Below, piece after piece: positions 63,141-64,000 of a stretch of 64,000 bases of DNA. Source of the DNA: Gaiellasilicea sp963791905. GTDB taxonomy: Bacteria > Actinomycetota > Thermoleophilia > Gaiellales > Gaiellaceae. Under the pieces are notes generated by a model, which had not been told where the DNA came from, searched no databases, and worked only from the letters and a program-made list of their open reading frames with translations. A program made the translations under genes and the position numbers. The first letter of the stretch is position 1, and each line of letters starts with the position of its first letter. The DNA lies in the NCBI GenBank assembly GCA_963791905.1, contig CAWBTX010000006.1, positions 124,001 through 188,000 on the forward strand. The letters run 5' to 3'.

Positions 63141-63470
63141 CTAGACGAGGATCTCGCGCAGCGCCTCGAGCGCCTCCGGGACGACCCGGAAGTAGGCCCA
63201 GCTGCCTCGCTGCTCGCGTTCGACGAGGCCTGCCTCCCGCAGCACCTTCAGGTGGTGGCTGACGGTCGGCTGGGTCAGGCCGAGCGGCTCGGTCAGGTGG
63301 CAGACGCAGGCCTCGGCGCCAGGTTGCGCACGGATCAGGCTGAGGAGGCGCAGCCGCGCGGGGTCGGCGAGCACCTTCAGCGCCGTCGCCAGGCGCTCGG
63401 CCTGGGCGGCGTTGATCGGCTGCTGGAGCAGCGGCGGGCACGCATCCGCGAGCACGGCGATCGTCTGCAC
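63141..63470 (-). CDS. arsR: ArsR-family arsenic-responsive repressor (CVC type)
   Basis: 109 residues from GTG 63470. The winged helix has ATALKVLADPARLRLLSLIR and LTQPTVSHHLKVLREAGLVE, and the alpha-3 metal motif EACVCHL carries the classic Cys-x-Cys of arsenic ArsRs. It is convergent with arsM (3 bases apart) and divergent from arsC (79 bp), so it is the natural repressor of arsC. It differs from the CxxC-type ArsR at 61918. Confidence 0.9.
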   Translation of the reverse strand: MQTIAVLADACPPLLQQPINAAQAERLATALKVLADPARLRLLSLIRAQPGAEACVCHLTEPLGLTQPTVSHHLKVLREAGLVEREQRGSWAYFRVVPEALEALREILV

Positions 63471-63481
63471 GCCGAACCATA

Positions 63482-63530
63482 TTGACAGGGACCGATGTGT
63501 GCGACAACATGGCCGGCATAGACCGCGGTC
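63482..63530 (+). promoter_or_regulatory. arsC promoter with palindrome
   Basis: A consensus -35 TTGACA (63482-63487) with 17-bp spacing to CAACAT (63505-63510) lies in the divergent arsR-arsC gap. The palindrome GACCGCGGTC (63521-63530) lies downstream of the -10, and GAGGGGAG (63536-63543) is the ribosome site of arsC. Repressor binding is inferred. Confidence 0.5.
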
Positions 63531-63549
63531 GATACGAGGGGAGTCTGTG

Positions 63550-64000
63550 ATGACCGAGATGCTCGATCCCGTGACCCGCGCCCACGTCGAAAAGGCCGCT
63601 GAGGCGCTCCAGGACGAGTTCGCCGGCACGTTCTCGCGCGAGACGATTGCCAGGTACATCGCCGAGTCGGTCGACCTGCTCGGCGACTCCAGGATCAATG
63701 TCTTCGTGCCCGTCCTCGCCCATCGCTTCGCCCGCGAGCGCTTGAAGGCGCTCGGGCAAGCCGAGGGTCTGATCACGAAGGAGCAGCCCGAGGTGCTGTT
63801 CGTCTGCGTGCACAACGCGGGCCGAAGTCAGATGGCCGCCGGGCTCGTCAAGCTCCGTTCGGAGGGGCGAATCCACGTGCGCTCGGCCGGCAGTGCGCCC
63901 GGCAACGAGATCAACCCGGCCGTGGTCGCGGCCATGGAGGAGCTCGGCGTGGACATGAGCGAGGAGTTCCCGAAGCCGCTCACGGACGAGGTCGTCCGCG
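63550..64000 (+). CDS. arsC: Arsenate reductase, LMW-phosphatase type with N-terminal helical domain (runs off window)
   Basis: ATG 63550 with GAGGGGAG 6 nt upstream; open to the window end (150 residues seen). Residues 1-~78 form a helical domain (THVEKA-like start then ALQDEFAGTFSRETIARYIA, FVPVLAHRFARERLKALG) like the three-helix N-terminal domain of actinobacterial ArsC proteins. The phosphatase fold then begins EVLFVCVHNAGRSQMAAGLV, with the CX5R loop (C-VHNAG-R) whose Cys attacks arsenate. VRSAGSAPGNEINPAVVAAM follows, as in thioredoxin/mycothiol-linked ArsC. Divergent from the CVC-type ArsR. Confidence 0.9.
   Translation, partial: MTEMLDPVTRAHVEKAAEALQDEFAGTFSRETIARYIAESVDLLGDSRINVFVPVLAHRFARERLKALGQAEGLITKEQPEVLFVCVHNAGRSQMAAGLVKLRSEGRIHVRSAGSAPGNEINPAVVAAMEELGVDMSEEFPKPLTDEVVR

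Overview
The window is 64 kb of very GC-rich, densely packed DNA with 4-nt ATGA/GTGA overlaps and frequent GTG/TTG starts. Gene content (form I aerobic CO dehydrogenase, MMPL and DHA2 exporters, XRE/MmyB-type regulator, CYTH-CHAD and DUF1206 proteins, beta-propeller and PQQ-repeat proteins, actinobacterial-type ArsC) suggests a soil actinobacterium, most likely class Thermoleophilia (Gaiellales/Solirubrobacterales-like). That placement is inference from gene content; no rRNA or tRNA gene was found and no stretch over 300 bases lacks a gene or gene remnant.

Layout. 1-4.5 kb (minus strand): start of a MoxR ATPase, a badly frame-broken PQQ-repeat lipoprotein, two cupredoxins and a PQQ dehydrogenase. 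4.5-16 kb: DUF1905, PanE-type reductase, alpha/beta hydrolase, a DHA2 exporter divergent from its probable XRE regulator, a NarL-type two-component system divergent from an MMPL exporter, SHOCT and DUF2000 proteins, a second DHA2 exporter. 16-21.8 kb: GT-C glycosyltransferase, modABC molybdate importer with a Tat-exported ferritin-like protein, divergent from a PadR-TrmO fusion regulator. 21.7-29.2 kb: MFS-HAD fusion with a DeoR regulator, RDD protein, AI-2E-type permease, large MMPL protein carrying an inserted DUF4234-like segment. 29.3-40 kb: CO oxidation locus, coxM-zinc ribbon-coxS-coxL-xdhC/YHS-coxG on minus, divergent coxD-coxE and a zinc-ribbon cyclase/ATPase on plus. 40-48.7 kb: beta-propeller protein, ABC-2 exporter, group 2 sigma factor, DUF1206, DUF389, a Rieske oxygenase remnant, ATP-grasp ligase and PHP protein. 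48.7-61.9 kb: a phosphate/polyphosphate regulon (ppk, ppx, CYTH-CHAD, NUDIX, pstSCAB-phoU, second pstS, second phoU with a decayed pstB tail, phoR, phoP). 61.9-64 kb: arsenic resistance (two ArsR types, arsM, arsC running off the window).

How the parts fit. The molybdate importer could supply the Mo-Cu cofactor of the CO dehydrogenase, with CoxD, CoxE, CoxG and the XdhC-YHS protein as maturation factors. Four promoters of the phosphate block (ppk, pstS, second pstS, phoP) each carry three or four copies of an 11-bp repeat with an ACC core, in perfect 11-bp register. This matches an actinobacterial PHO box and ties the block to the local PhoR-PhoP pair.

Quality warning. Many genes carry single-base frame changes at otherwise conserved sites (PstB Walker A, PhoR, ArsM, CoxG, XdhC, cyclase, NUDIX), and their density rises sharply toward base 1. 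Most look like consensus errors rather than decay. The Rieske remnant and the pstB tail, by contrast, look like real gene relics.
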